Assembly: GCA_036310845.1 (NCBI GenBank) | Contig: JAXJRB010000024.1 | Coordinates: forward strand, 1-17,558 | DNA from: COE1 sp036310845 | Lineage (GTDB): Bacteria; Bacillota; Clostridia; Lachnospirales; Lachnospiraceae | Direction of reading: 5' to 3' | DNA: 17,558 nt | Shown: piece by piece, positions 1-8,226 of the stretch | Position numbering within the stretch: the stretch's first letter is position 1 | Layout: every line of letters starts with the position of its first letter | Translations under genes and position numbers: made by a program | Notes under the pieces: model-generated | Databases searched by the model: none | The model's input: only the letters and a program-made list of their open reading frames with translations | What the model was told of the DNA's origin: nothing

Positions 1-1683
1 ATCAAAGAGATAAGGAAGAGAAACAACGTTAAAGCGAGGATCAAAAGCAGAGTAGATTAAGTTACTATGCATAGAAATCTGAACCGGGTCACCGTTCATA
101 AGAGCCTGAATACCTTCAGACTGGTTACCGTTGGTTAACTGATCGGCAGCATAGACATTGACAGTTACTTTACCGCCGGTCGCTTTGTTCATAAGCTCGG
201 CAAACTTACGGCCGCCTTCAGCCCATGTACTGGTTTCTGTGGTAGAGCAGGTGAAATTCCATGTCTGCTCTTCCCAGTTGAGATTGCTGTAATCACCGAT
301 TTCGCTATAAGATGCAACCTCTGCGGCATCAGATAACGCAGAAGAGGAAGCGTCTGCTGCCTGTGCTACGGTACCGCTATAAGAATCTCCTGAGATAAGC
401 TTAGGCAGGAAGGTTGAAACAGACGGAACATATGTAACGAGTAATAAAACAGCAACAGATGCGGCTATCATAGGCATAACAGCCTTGGAAATCTGTGAAA
501 TAGTAACCTGTAAGCCATCCTTAATCTTTACAGAGATAGCAACGAAAAGGTTTACACCAACAGGAGGTGTTACCTGACCGATGGCAAGGTTAACGGTTGC
601 AACAATACCGAAGGCAATAACATCATAACCGAGAGACTTACATACAGGAAGCATAATCGGAATAAAGATGTACATAGCAGAGTTTGCATCAATGAAGCAT
701 CCTGCGATTAAGAAAATAATATTAACGATTAATAAGAATACAAACTGGTTGGTAGAAATCTTACCAAGTAATGCAGAAGCAGCCTGTGCAACACCAAACT
801 GTGTACATACAAATGAGAATAAGGAAGCACATGCTACGATAATCATGATACCGCCGGTAGTTTTTGCAGAATCAATGATGATGTTCCACATATCCTTTAA
901 GGAAACTTCCTTATAGACAAACATACCAACAAACAGACCGTAAACTACGGATACGGCAGCAGCCTCTGTCGGTGTAAAGATACCTCCGTAGATACCACCG
1001 AGGATGATAACCGGCATAAGTAATCCCCAGAAAGCGTCCTTAAAAGCATCCCAACGTTCTTTTGCGCTGGATTTTTCCTGAGTAGACTCAATGCCCTGCT
1101 TGCGAACCTCAATCATAACAACAGCAACAAGTGCTACACCCATTAAGATACCCGGTACAATACCTGCAGTGAACATATCTGCAATGGATACACCAGTAAT
1201 GGATGCATATACAACGAATGCGATACTAGGCGGAATAACAATAGCAATAGAGCTTGCAGTCGCCATCAATGCAGATGAGAATGCGGCTGTAAAGCCACCT
1301 TGTGTAATCATAGCCGGAATCAATACGCAGCCAAGAGCTGCTACGGTAGCAGGACCTGAACCGGAGATGGCACCGAAGAAGCAGGCTACGATAACACATA
1401 CGATAGCCATACCACCGCGACGATGTCCGACACAGGTGTCAACAAAGCGGATTAAACGCTTGGAAATACCTGCTTTTGCCATAATGTTACCTGATAATAC
1501 AAAGAACGGAATTGCTAAGAGCAGGAATTTACTGATACCGGAATACATATTGGTAGCAACAATTGTTAAATCTGTACCGGAATATAAAATCGCACAGATA
1601 GAAGATAAACCAAGACTGATACCAATAGGTATACCAATAATTAAAAAGATAAAGAAGGCGATAAATAAAATAGCAGCTATCAT
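1..1683 (-). CDS. dctM: TRAP transporter large permease DctM fused to a C-terminal DctP-type solute-binding domain (partial)
   Basis: This gene encodes the large membrane subunit of a tripartite ATP-independent periplasmic (TRAP) transporter, which imports organic acids using an ion gradient. It starts at 1683 with RBS GGAGG and overlaps the dctQ stop by four bases (ATGA). The frame is open for 561 codons to the window edge. Residues about 1-425 are DctM: many hydrophobic helices, IPFFVLSGNIMAKAGI, GAISGSGPATVAALG, GCFIDANSAMYIFIPIMLP and NLAIGQVTPPVGVNLF. After the last helix (about 400-420) a linker rich in Ala, Ser and Asp (about 430-467) leads into a binding-protein segment: WAEGGRKFAELMNKATGG, VYAADQLTNGNQSEGIQALM and FDPRFNVVSLPYLFD, which match the DctP N-terminal lobe. 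I checked the frame codon by codon from 420 down to 1 and found no stop. No signal peptide or lipobox precedes the binding domain. The C-terminal end lies outside the window. DctM identity is certain; the fusion is strongly supported. Confidence 0.93.
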   Translation of the reverse strand, partial: MIAAILFIAFFIFLIIGIPIGISLGLSSICAILYSGTDLTIVATNMYSGISKFLLLAIPFFVLSGNIMAKAGISKRLIRFVDTCVGHRRGGMAIVCVIVACFFGAISGSGPATVAALGCVLIPAMITQGGFTAAFSSALMATASSIAIVIPPSIAFVVYASITGVSIADMFTAGIVPGILMGVALVAVVMIEVRKQGIESTQEKSSAKERWDAFKDAFWGLLMPVIILGGIYGGIFTPTEAAAVSVVYGLFVGMFVYKEVSLKDMWNIIIDSAKTTGGIMIIVACASLFSFVCTQFGVAQAASALLGKISTNQFVFLLIVNIIFLIAGCFIDANSAMYIFIPIMLPVCKSLGYDVIAFGIVATVNLAIGQVTPPVGVNLFVAISVKIKDGLQVTISQISKAVMPMIAASVAVLLLVTYVPSVSTFLPKLISGDSYSGTVAQAADASSSALSDAAEVASYSEIGDYSNLNWEEQTWNFTCSTTETSTWAEGGRKFAELMNKATGGKVTVNVYAADQLTNGNQSEGIQALMNGDPVQISMHSNLIYSAFDPRFNVVSLPYLFD

Positions 1684-2174
1684 TTTGTTACCTCCTTTTC
1701 CTTTGCACAATAATCAACAAGATACTCAATGGAGTGCAGAATCATACAAGCTGCACCAATTGGAACGAATGACCAGAAAATCCATTCAGGCCAGTTCAAC
1801 ACGAAGGTTCTCTTACCGTTTTCCATCTGGGTAATAACCTTGTCTAAGCCATAGACAAATAATACCGTTGTGAAGAAAACACAAAGAGCGGTGTTAATAA
1901 ATAAAATGATTTTATGTGCCTTTTTTGAAAGTTTTTCTGTGAATATGGTTAGATTAACCAGTTCACCTTCGCGACAAGCAAGCGCAGCTGCGATTAATGT
2001 AATTAATACAAAGACAGCTACAACAAGTTCCTCGGTAAAGGACCATGACTGGTGAATAACCTTACGGGAAAATACATTTCCTACGGTCAGCACTAAGATA
2101 AGTAATGTGGATAACAACAGAATAACCTTTTCAATTAAGGCGATGATATCCATAATTTTTTTGTAGGCTTTCAT
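1680..2174 (-). CDS. dctQ: TRAP transporter small permease DctQ
   Basis: This is the small membrane subunit of the TRAP transporter, 164 residues with the four hydrophobic segments expected of DctQ: about residues 13-34 (ALIEKVILLLSTLLILVLTV), 47-66 (ELVVAVFVLITLIAAALACR), 88-110 (IILFINTALCVFFTTVLFVY) and 128-150 (WPEWIFWSFVPIGAACMILH). The motif SWSFTEELVVAVFV, followed by the AACREGELVNL stretch, resembles the conserved helix 2 region of the family. The start at 2174 has a strong RBS (GGAGGGG). The stop overlaps the dctM start (ATGA), so the two are probably translationally coupled. No separate binding-protein gene lies upstream; the neighbour there is a divergent chemoreceptor gene. The binding protein is instead fused to DctM. 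Confidence 0.93.
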   Translation of the reverse strand: MKAYKKIMDIIALIEKVILLLSTLLILVLTVGNVFSRKVIHQSWSFTEELVVAVFVLITLIAAALACREGELVNLTIFTEKLSKKAHKIILFINTALCVFFTTVLFVYGLDKVITQMENGKRTFVLNWPEWIFWSFVPIGAACMILHSIEYLVDYCAKEKEVTK

Positions 2175-2214
2175 ACCTAATGCCCCTCCTTCAATATAAA
2201 TATATCACATAAGA

Positions 2215-2243
2215 AGTTTACATAATATTTAGAAATTGGTCAA
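2215..2243 (-). promoter_or_regulatory. Putative sigma-A promoter for dctQM
   Basis: On the minus strand, TTGACC (2243-2238) and TAAACT (2220-2215) are separated by 17 bases. This puts the transcription start about 30 bases ahead of the dctQ start codon. It is predicted from the sequence only. Confidence 0.5.
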
Positions 2244-2282
2244 TTGCTCTTGCTGAATTATGTGAAAACAAGTCGAATACTT

Positions 2283-2416
2283 GTTACTGTTCACACAGTA
2301 CTTAGTATTTATTGCTAAGTGCGTAAGAAAGTGTAGTTTAGTTAAGTTAAAATCTATTTGCGAAGCAAATTTAGGATGGATTTTTGCGCGTTACTAGAAC
2401 GGAGTGAACAGTAACG
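2283..2416. repeat. Structured inverted-repeat element in the dctQ/MCP intergenic region
   Basis: Two perfect 12-base inverted arms, GTTACTGTTCAC (2283-2294) and GTGAACAGTAAC (2404-2415), flank about 110 bases. Inside is a hairpin ATTTGC-GAA-GCAAAT (2356-2370), extended by an outer pairing AAAATC (2349-2354) with GATTTT (2379-2384). The right arm also forms its own 7-bp stem, CGTTACT (2389-2395) with AGTAACG (2410-2416). No protein is encoded. The layout resembles a small dispersed intergenic repeat (MITE- or REP-like) or a structured RNA. Copy number in the genome cannot be judged here. Confidence 0.55.
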
Positions 2417-2528
2417 AATAATTGTTTATGCTGTAACAAAATAATGAGTTTTTGAAAATGTGTAAAAAATAATTACCAAAAATGGCAATACAAATTTATT
2501 GTCAGCACACAAAATAGTGCCAAATAAA

Positions 2529-2558
2529 TTGACAATTCATCTTAATATATAATAAAAT
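2529..2558 (+). promoter_or_regulatory. Putative sigma-A promoter for the chemoreceptor gene
   Basis: TTGACA (2529-2534) is followed after 18 bases by TAAAAT (2553-2558) in a very AT-rich stretch. The inferred transcription start, near 2565, lies about 35 bases ahead of the ATG at 2601. The TATAAT at 2548-2553 is too close (13 bases) to pair with this -35 box. I did not see a clear flagellar sigma-D type promoter. Confidence 0.55.
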
Positions 2559-2600
2559 AAATTTATATTAGTGAATTTGCTGTGTAAAGGAGAAAATTTC

Positions 2601-4310
2601 ATGGGGAAAAAGTTTAATGAAAAGTTTAAAAATTGGCCAATTAAGAAAAAATTGACAGTATCTCATGGTAGTATTATTGTTATGACTTTTGTGTTAATTG
2701 TAATTTTATTGCTGGGGCTGAAAGTGATAGCAGGAAGTGTGGTAGCTTTGTTGGAAGGACCTACTACCAGCTCTTATTATGTGGGAGATATTCGAGTAGG
2801 CCTTGCAGATAACCAAAGATGTGTGAATCGTGCCATTGCGATTGGTGAAAATGTCGTTGCAGAAGAAGAGGCAAAGTTAGAAGCTAATTTTGTGATGATG
2901 AAAGAAGCACATGACATTATTGAGAAAACGTTATTGACGAAACAGAGTAAAGCAACTTTGAATGAAATATGGAAAGCATTAGAACAAGAACAGGAATATC
3001 GTATAGAATTGGTTGCATTGATGAAAAAGAAAGATTTTGATGAGGTTAATACTTATGATGAGACTTATTACACACCTCTCTTGAAAAGTATAGAAGTTCT
3101 TGCAGATAGGTTGGATGAAGAAATATATGCAGAAGGTGAAGCATATGCTAAGAAATCTACGGCGGTAGCAACAATTATGATACTGCTTGGTTTTGCGATG
3201 CTAGGAGCAGTAATTGCCTATGCAATAAATATTACAAGAAAGGCAACGGTTGGTATTGTAGATCCTGTGAAACAATTGGAAGAAGCATCTAAGAGCTTAT
3301 ATGCAGGAGATATGTCAGCATCTAAGAATATTACTTATTATTCTGAGGACGAGCTTGGCGTACTGGCAGACAGTTTAAGGGGTAGTATGGACACCTTAAA
3401 GGACTGGGTACAAGAGATTTCGCAGACATTGTCAGAAATAGCACAAGGAGATTTGACGAAACCATTTACAGAAATTTCGGATTTTCGTGGAGATTTCAGG
3501 AGTATTAAGAAATCATTTGTGTTGATTCTGGAAAGCTTTAATAAGACATTATCGACTATTTTGGAGTCTGTACAACAGGTAGATGTTGGTTCTGATGAGA
3601 TAGCAAAGTCTTCTACAGAATTAGCAAATGGAACTACAGATCAGGCTAGTGCAGTAGAAGAGCTGACAGCGACCATTGAAACGGTTGCGCAAGCTGCAAA
3701 GGAAAGTGCAAAGCAGACAGATGATGCGTATAATGCAGTGATGAATGCAGTAGAAGATGCACAAAAGGATAGAGAACAGGTTGCGTTGCTTCAGGCAGAG
3801 ATGCAGAAAATTAAAGATATTTCAGGAGAAATTCAAAATATTATTGTTACCATTGAAGACATTGCTTCCCAGACAAGTCTTCTTTCTTTGAATGCTTCGA
3901 TTGAGGCGGCAAGAGCAGGAGAGGCAGGGCGTGGATTTGCAGTTGTAGCCGAACAGATTGGCAAGCTGGCGCAGGATAGTGCTCAAGCAACAGTTAGTAC
4001 AAGGGAATTGATTGATGCTACCGTTCGAGAAATTGATAATGGTAATGAAATTACCCTTACAACGGTAGAAGCTTTTGAAAAGATTATTGATGAGTTAAAT
4101 AGTTTTGCAGAAATGACCAATGTGGTAAAAGAAAGTTCTACAGGAGCAGCTGATGCAATGCAGGAAATCGAGAATGGCATTGAACAGATTTCTGGTGTTA
4201 CACAAATGAATGCAGCAGCTTCGGAGGAGAGCGCAGCTGTTGCAGAAGAGCTGGCAGCGAAAGCAACAGAACTTGATAGTCTGGTAAGAAAATTTAAGTT
4301 ATTTGGATAA
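2601..4310 (+). CDS. Methyl-accepting chemotaxis protein
   Basis: This is a transmembrane chemoreceptor, which signals to the CheA/CheW complex. I choose the ATG at 2601 because AAAGGAG lies 8 bases upstream; a GTG at 2571 would extend the frame but has that RBS inside it. The product is 569 residues. A first membrane helix is at about 25-47, then an extracellular four-helix-bundle-like sensor of about 140 residues (rich in Glu/Lys, with an NRAIAIG-type segment), a second membrane helix at about 187-210, a HAMP domain at about 211-265 and a long coiled-coil signalling domain. The hairpin tip at about 420-453 carries IASQTSLLSLNASIEAARAG and GRGFAVVAEQIGKLAQ, typical of the family apart from Ser replacing Asn and Ala in QTNLLALN. 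There is no C-terminal CheR-tethering pentapeptide. It is transcribed away from the TRAP operon, so it may sense a related ligand, but that is inference. Confidence 0.93.
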   Translation: MGKKFNEKFKNWPIKKKLTVSHGSIIVMTFVLIVILLLGLKVIAGSVVALLEGPTTSSYYVGDIRVGLADNQRCVNRAIAIGENVVAEEEAKLEANFVMMKEAHDIIEKTLLTKQSKATLNEIWKALEQEQEYRIELVALMKKKDFDEVNTYDETYYTPLLKSIEVLADRLDEEIYAEGEAYAKKSTAVATIMILLGFAMLGAVIAYAINITRKATVGIVDPVKQLEEASKSLYAGDMSASKNITYYSEDELGVLADSLRGSMDTLKDWVQEISQTLSEIAQGDLTKPFTEISDFRGDFRSIKKSFVLILESFNKTLSTILESVQQVDVGSDEIAKSSTELANGTTDQASAVEELTATIETVAQAAKESAKQTDDAYNAVMNAVEDAQKDREQVALLQAEMQKIKDISGEIQNIIVTIEDIASQTSLLSLNASIEAARAGEAGRGFAVVAEQIGKLAQDSAQATVSTRELIDATVREIDNGNEITLTTVEAFEKIIDELNSFAEMTNVVKESSTGAADAMQEIENGIEQISGVTQMNAAASEESAAVAEELAAKATELDSLVRKFKLFG

Positions 4311-4328
4311 ACAATAATTTATTACAAG

Positions 4329-4363
4329 AAAAGGAGAGCATGAAAAGAAATGTTCTCCTTTTT
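4329..4363 (+). terminator. Intrinsic terminator after the chemoreceptor gene
   Basis: A 13-bp stem pairs 4329-4341 with 4350-4362, containing one G-T pair and an 8-base loop. It ends in a run of T. It lies 18 bases after the chemoreceptor stop codon. Confidence 0.85.
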
Positions 4364-4411
4364 GGATAAAATAGTAAAATGCTGGTACGCACTATTTGGG
4401 TAGCGGGTGTG

Positions 4412-4440
4412 TTGAAATAGCAAGTGAATAATACTAAAAT
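4412..4440 (+). promoter_or_regulatory. Putative promoter for the DUF3160-CapA-NifX operon
   Basis: TTGAAA (4412-4417) and TAAAAT (4435-4440) are separated by 17 bases. They lie downstream of the terminator and about 42 bases ahead of the lipoprotein start codon. Confidence 0.5.
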
Positions 4441-4481
4441 AGAAATGTAGCATAAAAAGCAAAAAAGGGAGTGGTAAGAAA

Positions 4482-6767
4482 ATGAAAAGGTGGAAAAAGG
4501 TATTAGCTTTGATACTCGTAGTAAATGTGTTGAGTGGATGTGCGATGCAAGAGCTTTTACAGGTGACAAATGAAGAAAATAGTATGGAAGAGAGTGAGAC
4601 AAAAGAAACTATCACAGAGGCAGAAATAGAAGAAGATTTGCATAGCGTAGAATCGGAAAAATTATCTAAGGAAAAGAAAAGTATTCATGAGCAAATTGCA
4701 GATAGAATCGGAAAAACGACACAAGCGTCAATGGAGACAAGACCACTACTCATAGAGCGTGTAAGTGAGACTAAAGTAGCTGACATTACACCATGTGTAA
4801 CGCCATATACGATAGAGGCGGGGCTTGGTAATGTAGAAAATACATGGCAGTTTTACCTTACGGATGAAGAAAAGAAAAAAATTGAGCAAAATGGTTTTGT
4901 GGTATCAGGAAATGGTGGTAGTGAGTTCTTTGAAATCTACGAACAAAACCGTTATGAATTAATTCCAAATTTTATTACCGTAGATTCGCTGATGCATACA
5001 TATCATTTGTATTTTAGTCATCTGTTGAAAAATATTGAGAAAAATTATTTGGCAGCCAATCTTACCGATTTAAGTGCATATATGCTTGATACTTCAAAGC
5101 TTCAGTATGAGGAACTAAAGGGAAGTGAGTGGGAGAGAGCAGCAAAACGTAATGTTGCTTTTTTTACAATAGGTGCAAAGCTAGTGGATGATAAGGTAAC
5201 GGTGAGTGAGGATGTGCAGGACATTGTTGCTACAGAGTTGGACAGAATAAAAAAAGCGGACGGTATCTATCAGTCGGGAATTACGAATGATAACGAAGAT
5301 TATACACAATATATTCCAAGAGGATATTATGAAGGCGACCAGAAACTGGAGCAGTATTTTAGAGCAATGATGTGGTATGGAAGAATCCATTTTATACAGT
5401 CTACGGAGGATTTAGACAGGAGTGCATTTCTGATTACAAAAGCTCTTTCAGAGGATGAAGAAGCTTATCGTTTATGGGAAGGTATTTATGCTGTAACATC
5501 TTTTTTTTCAGGAGCAAGTGATGATAATGGAGTATGTGAATATGCACCTGTAATAAAGGAAGTGTATGGAGAAAAAGCAACAATGGCAGATTTACCAGGA
5601 AGTGAGAAGAAATTCAAACAATTCCACAAAATGACTGCAACGCTAGCTACACCTCAGATTAATTCGATTCCGGTTGCAGACGGAGAAAGCAATGTTATTC
5701 AGGGATTTCGTTTTATGGGACAGCGATTTAGCATGGATGCAACAGTGATGCAGAAGCTGGTATATAGCAACGTAGGAGCAAATAGTCAGGGTGAAAAGCG
5801 TATGCTTCCTGATATATTGGATGTTCCTGCAGCACTTGGAAGTAATATGGCACTTAACATATTAGAGGAAGAAGGGGCCATGGATTATGAAGGATATTCA
5901 GAAAATATGGAGCTTTTAAAAGAGGGATTGTCACAAGAGAATGAGACTTTGTGGTCAGCATCTCTTTATGCAGGTTGGTTGAATACCTTAAGACCTTTAC
6001 TTACTGTAAAGGGTGAAGGATATCCGATGTTTATGCAAAATGAAGAATGGGTAAAGAAGGATTTAGAATGTTTTGCAGGAAGCTTTGCGGAGCTAAAGCA
6101 TGATACCATATTATATTCGAAACAGGTTATGGCAGAAATGGGGGGCGGTTATGAGGAAGAACCGGATTTTAGAGGCTATGTACAGCCTGAGCCAATAGTT
6201 TATGAACGTTTTGTTACTCTTTCTGATATGACAGCTCAGGGATTAGAGGAATATGGTATGTTAAGTGATTCTGATGCGGAGAATCTGAAGCGTTTATCGC
6301 AGATGGCAAATCAGATGCTAACCATTTCTATAAAGGAACTTCAAAATGAAGTACTAACAGAGGAGGAGTATACCTTTATCGAATGCTATGGTGGTGATAT
6401 CGAACATTTTTGGTATGAAGCGGTAAAAGATAATAGTGATTCGGAATATATTTACTGTGAAGACTTTCCAGCAGCGATTATTGCAGATATTGCAACAGAT
6501 CCAAATGGCACAGTGCTGGAAGTAGGAACAGGAATTCCATCAACTATTTATGTAGTGGTACAGGTGAATGGTAAGATAAAATTGGCATCTGGTAGTGTAT
6601 ACTCCTTCTATCAGTTTGAATGGCCGATGGATGACAGACTTACCGATTCAAAATGGCGCCAAATGATGGGATGGCAGGCAGATGAAAACGGAAATTACAA
6701 TTGGAATAAGTCCATTGATAGACCGGAATGGACAAAGAGCTATCGGTATCAGTATGAATGGGAATAG
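4482..6767 (+). CDS. DUF3160-family lipoprotein
   Basis: This is an exported lipoprotein of 761 residues. A basic, hydrophobic signal sequence ends in the lipobox LSGC, with Cys20 as the lipidated residue. An acidic low-complexity linker follows (about 25-70). The rest resembles the DUF3160 family, which has no established biochemical function. Matching signatures are NFITVDSLMHTYHLYFSHLL at about 163-182, the RAMMWYGRIHF region, FRFMGQRFSMDA, and a C-terminal segment VYSFYQFEWPMDDRLTDSKW. The first gene of an operon, it overlaps the next gene by a few bases. The start has a purine-rich RBS (GGGAGTGG). Linkage to a CapA-like enzyme suggests a role at the cell surface. I recognise the family from memory of its motifs and cannot name a substrate. 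Confidence 0.8.
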   Translation: MKRWKKVLALILVVNVLSGCAMQELLQVTNEENSMEESETKETITEAEIEEDLHSVESEKLSKEKKSIHEQIADRIGKTTQASMETRPLLIERVSETKVADITPCVTPYTIEAGLGNVENTWQFYLTDEEKKKIEQNGFVVSGNGGSEFFEIYEQNRYELIPNFITVDSLMHTYHLYFSHLLKNIEKNYLAANLTDLSAYMLDTSKLQYEELKGSEWERAAKRNVAFFTIGAKLVDDKVTVSEDVQDIVATELDRIKKADGIYQSGITNDNEDYTQYIPRGYYEGDQKLEQYFRAMMWYGRIHFIQSTEDLDRSAFLITKALSEDEEAYRLWEGIYAVTSFFSGASDDNGVCEYAPVIKEVYGEKATMADLPGSEKKFKQFHKMTATLATPQINSIPVADGESNVIQGFRFMGQRFSMDATVMQKLVYSNVGANSQGEKRMLPDILDVPAALGSNMALNILEEEGAMDYEGYSENMELLKEGLSQENETLWSASLYAGWLNTLRPLLTVKGEGYPMFMQNEEWVKKDLECFAGSFAELKHDTILYSKQVMAEMGGGYEEEPDFRGYVQPEPIVYERFVTLSDMTAQGLEEYGMLSDSDAENLKRLSQMANQMLTISIKELQNEVLTEEEYTFIECYGGDIEHFWYEAVKDNSDSEYIYCEDFPAAIIADIATDPNGTVLEVGTGIPSTIYVVVQVNGKIKLASGSVYSFYQFEWPMDDRLTDSKWRQMMGWQADENGNYNWNKSIDRPEWTKSYRYQYEWE

Positions 6768-8226
6768 ATTAGATAAGAAGATGAGTGTGGTTTTGGTAGC
6801 AGGAATTTTGCTTGCCTGTGTATGTGCTTTGGCTATTCTATTATGGAAAAACGGAGCATTTCTGCCACAGTGGATTTCGTGGGAAAATAGGACGATTTTG
6901 GACCATGTGCAAGCATATCAGGTGGTTCTTAAAAAGAAAAAGGCTCGGGTGATTCAAAATGATGAAGTAATTTGGGAATCGCCCGAAAATATAAAGGTAC
7001 AAGATGTTGTACTGTGTGATATAGATCGTGATATGCAGAAGGAATTGATTGTACTTTGTTGGAAGGTAGGGCGTTATGGAAAGCGTATGCCTTTTTGGAT
7101 AGCAGAGGATGAAAAAAGCTGGTCACAGCATCTGTTTGTGTATAAATATCACGAGAAGGAGATTCGCCCCAAATGGATGTCCTCGTATATTGGACAGGAT
7201 GTAGCTAAGATGCAAGACAATGGAAAGGAAACACCTTATACACGGCTATGGCTGACTGATTTAAAGGGAAATACGAGCAGTTGGATGTGGGATTCATGGG
7301 GATTTGTCAAGGAAGAAAGCGAAATTTCTTTTGTGGCTTTGGGTGACAATATAATCCATGAGCCAATATATCGGTATGGCTTGCAACAGGAGGAAGGATT
7401 TTCATTCTTATATCAAAATATAAAAAATATAGTAAGTGACGCAGATGTCAGTATTATTAATCAGGAAACACCTTTGACAGAAAATCCGGCTATGTATGGA
7501 GACTATCCACGTTTTGGGACACCAGTAGAAGTAGGAGAGGCCATAGTGGAGGCGGGATTTGATGTGGTAACTTGTGCAACGAATCATGCATTAGATAGAG
7601 GGGGCGAGGGAGCTGATTTTACAAAAAGTTTCTTTGAAAAAAATGGAATAACCTGCCTCGGAATTCAAACTCAGAATGAAATGGAGTATCAACCATATAA
7701 GATTATTGCAAGAAATGGAGTGAAGTTCGCACTATTAAACTATACCTATGGAACAAATGGAATAGAAGCTTCAGCTTCGAATCCTTATGTGGTTCATAGG
7801 TTGGGCAATAAAGAACAGATTTGCTATGATATAGAAATGGCAAAGTCAGAAGCAGATTTTGTGATTGTTTTTGTTCATTGGGGAACAGAAAATTCCGAAG
7901 AAATAAGTGATTTTCAACAGAAATGGGCGCAGATTTTTCTGGATAGTAAGGTAGATGTTGTGATTGGGACACATCCACATGTGTTACAGTCATATGAGAT
8001 TATGACCGATAATGGTGGTCATAGAATGTTAGTGTATTATTCATTAGGAAATTACATCAGCGCCCAGTCAGAGAAGGTATGTATCAAGGGTGGAATGGCA
8101 AAGTTCTCGATAGGTTTAACCAAAGAAGGCTATCAGATTACAGAATATGACTTGCAACCATTAGAGATTGCGTGGCATAATGGTGGTAAATATGTAGTAA
8201 CCATACAGGAGGAAATGAGCAAATGA
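6754..8226 (+). CDS. Membrane-anchored CapA/PgsA-type metallophosphatase-fold protein with an extra N-terminal domain
   Basis: The C-terminal half (about 190-490) is a CapA-family domain with a calcineurin-like fold. It contains ALGDNIIH (about 195-202), NQETPL (about 236), CATNHALDRGG (about 274), FVHWGTE (about 375), IGTHPHV (about 403) and YSLGNYIS (about 429), covering the metal-binding Asp, Asn, Glu and His positions. Related proteins act in poly-gamma-glutamate capsule synthesis, but many are uncharacterised. Residues about 10-32 are a membrane anchor. Residues about 50-185 form an extra domain with a segment CDIDRDMQKELIVLCW that recalls an FG-GAP/VCBS propeller repeat. The start is uncertain. 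An upstream ATG at 6682 would overlap the previous gene by 86 bases; I prefer 6754 (14-base overlap), and 6781 is also possible. None has a strong RBS, which suggests translational coupling. The stop overlaps the next start (ATGA). No pgsB or pgsC partner is present. Confidence 0.82.
   Translation: MNGNRLDKKMSVVLVAGILLACVCALAILLWKNGAFLPQWISWENRTILDHVQAYQVVLKKKKARVIQNDEVIWESPENIKVQDVVLCDIDRDMQKELIVLCWKVGRYGKRMPFWIAEDEKSWSQHLFVYKYHEKEIRPKWMSSYIGQDVAKMQDNGKETPYTRLWLTDLKGNTSSWMWDSWGFVKEESEISFVALGDNIIHEPIYRYGLQQEEGFSFLYQNIKNIVSDADVSIINQETPLTENPAMYGDYPRFGTPVEVGEAIVEAGFDVVTCATNHALDRGGEGADFTKSFFEKNGITCLGIQTQNEMEYQPYKIIARNGVKFALLNYTYGTNGIEASASNPYVVHRLGNKEQICYDIEMAKSEADFVIVFVHWGTENSEEISDFQQKWAQIFLDSKVDVVIGTHPHVLQSYEIMTDNGGHRMLVYYSLGNYISAQSEKVCIKGGMAKFSIGLTKEGYQITEYDLQPLEIAWHNGGKYVVTIQEEMSK

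Noticed and set aside
1091..1834. A long plus-strand reading frame opposite dctQM
   Set aside because: It runs antisense to the clear TRAP permease genes, has low-complexity Ala/Ile/Pro-rich composition and no RBS or family match, so it is a shadow of the real frame.
6682..6753. Upstream ATG at 6682 as the CapA-like start
   Set aside because: It would overlap the preceding gene by 86 bases with no RBS, and the added residues are not signal- or membrane-like.
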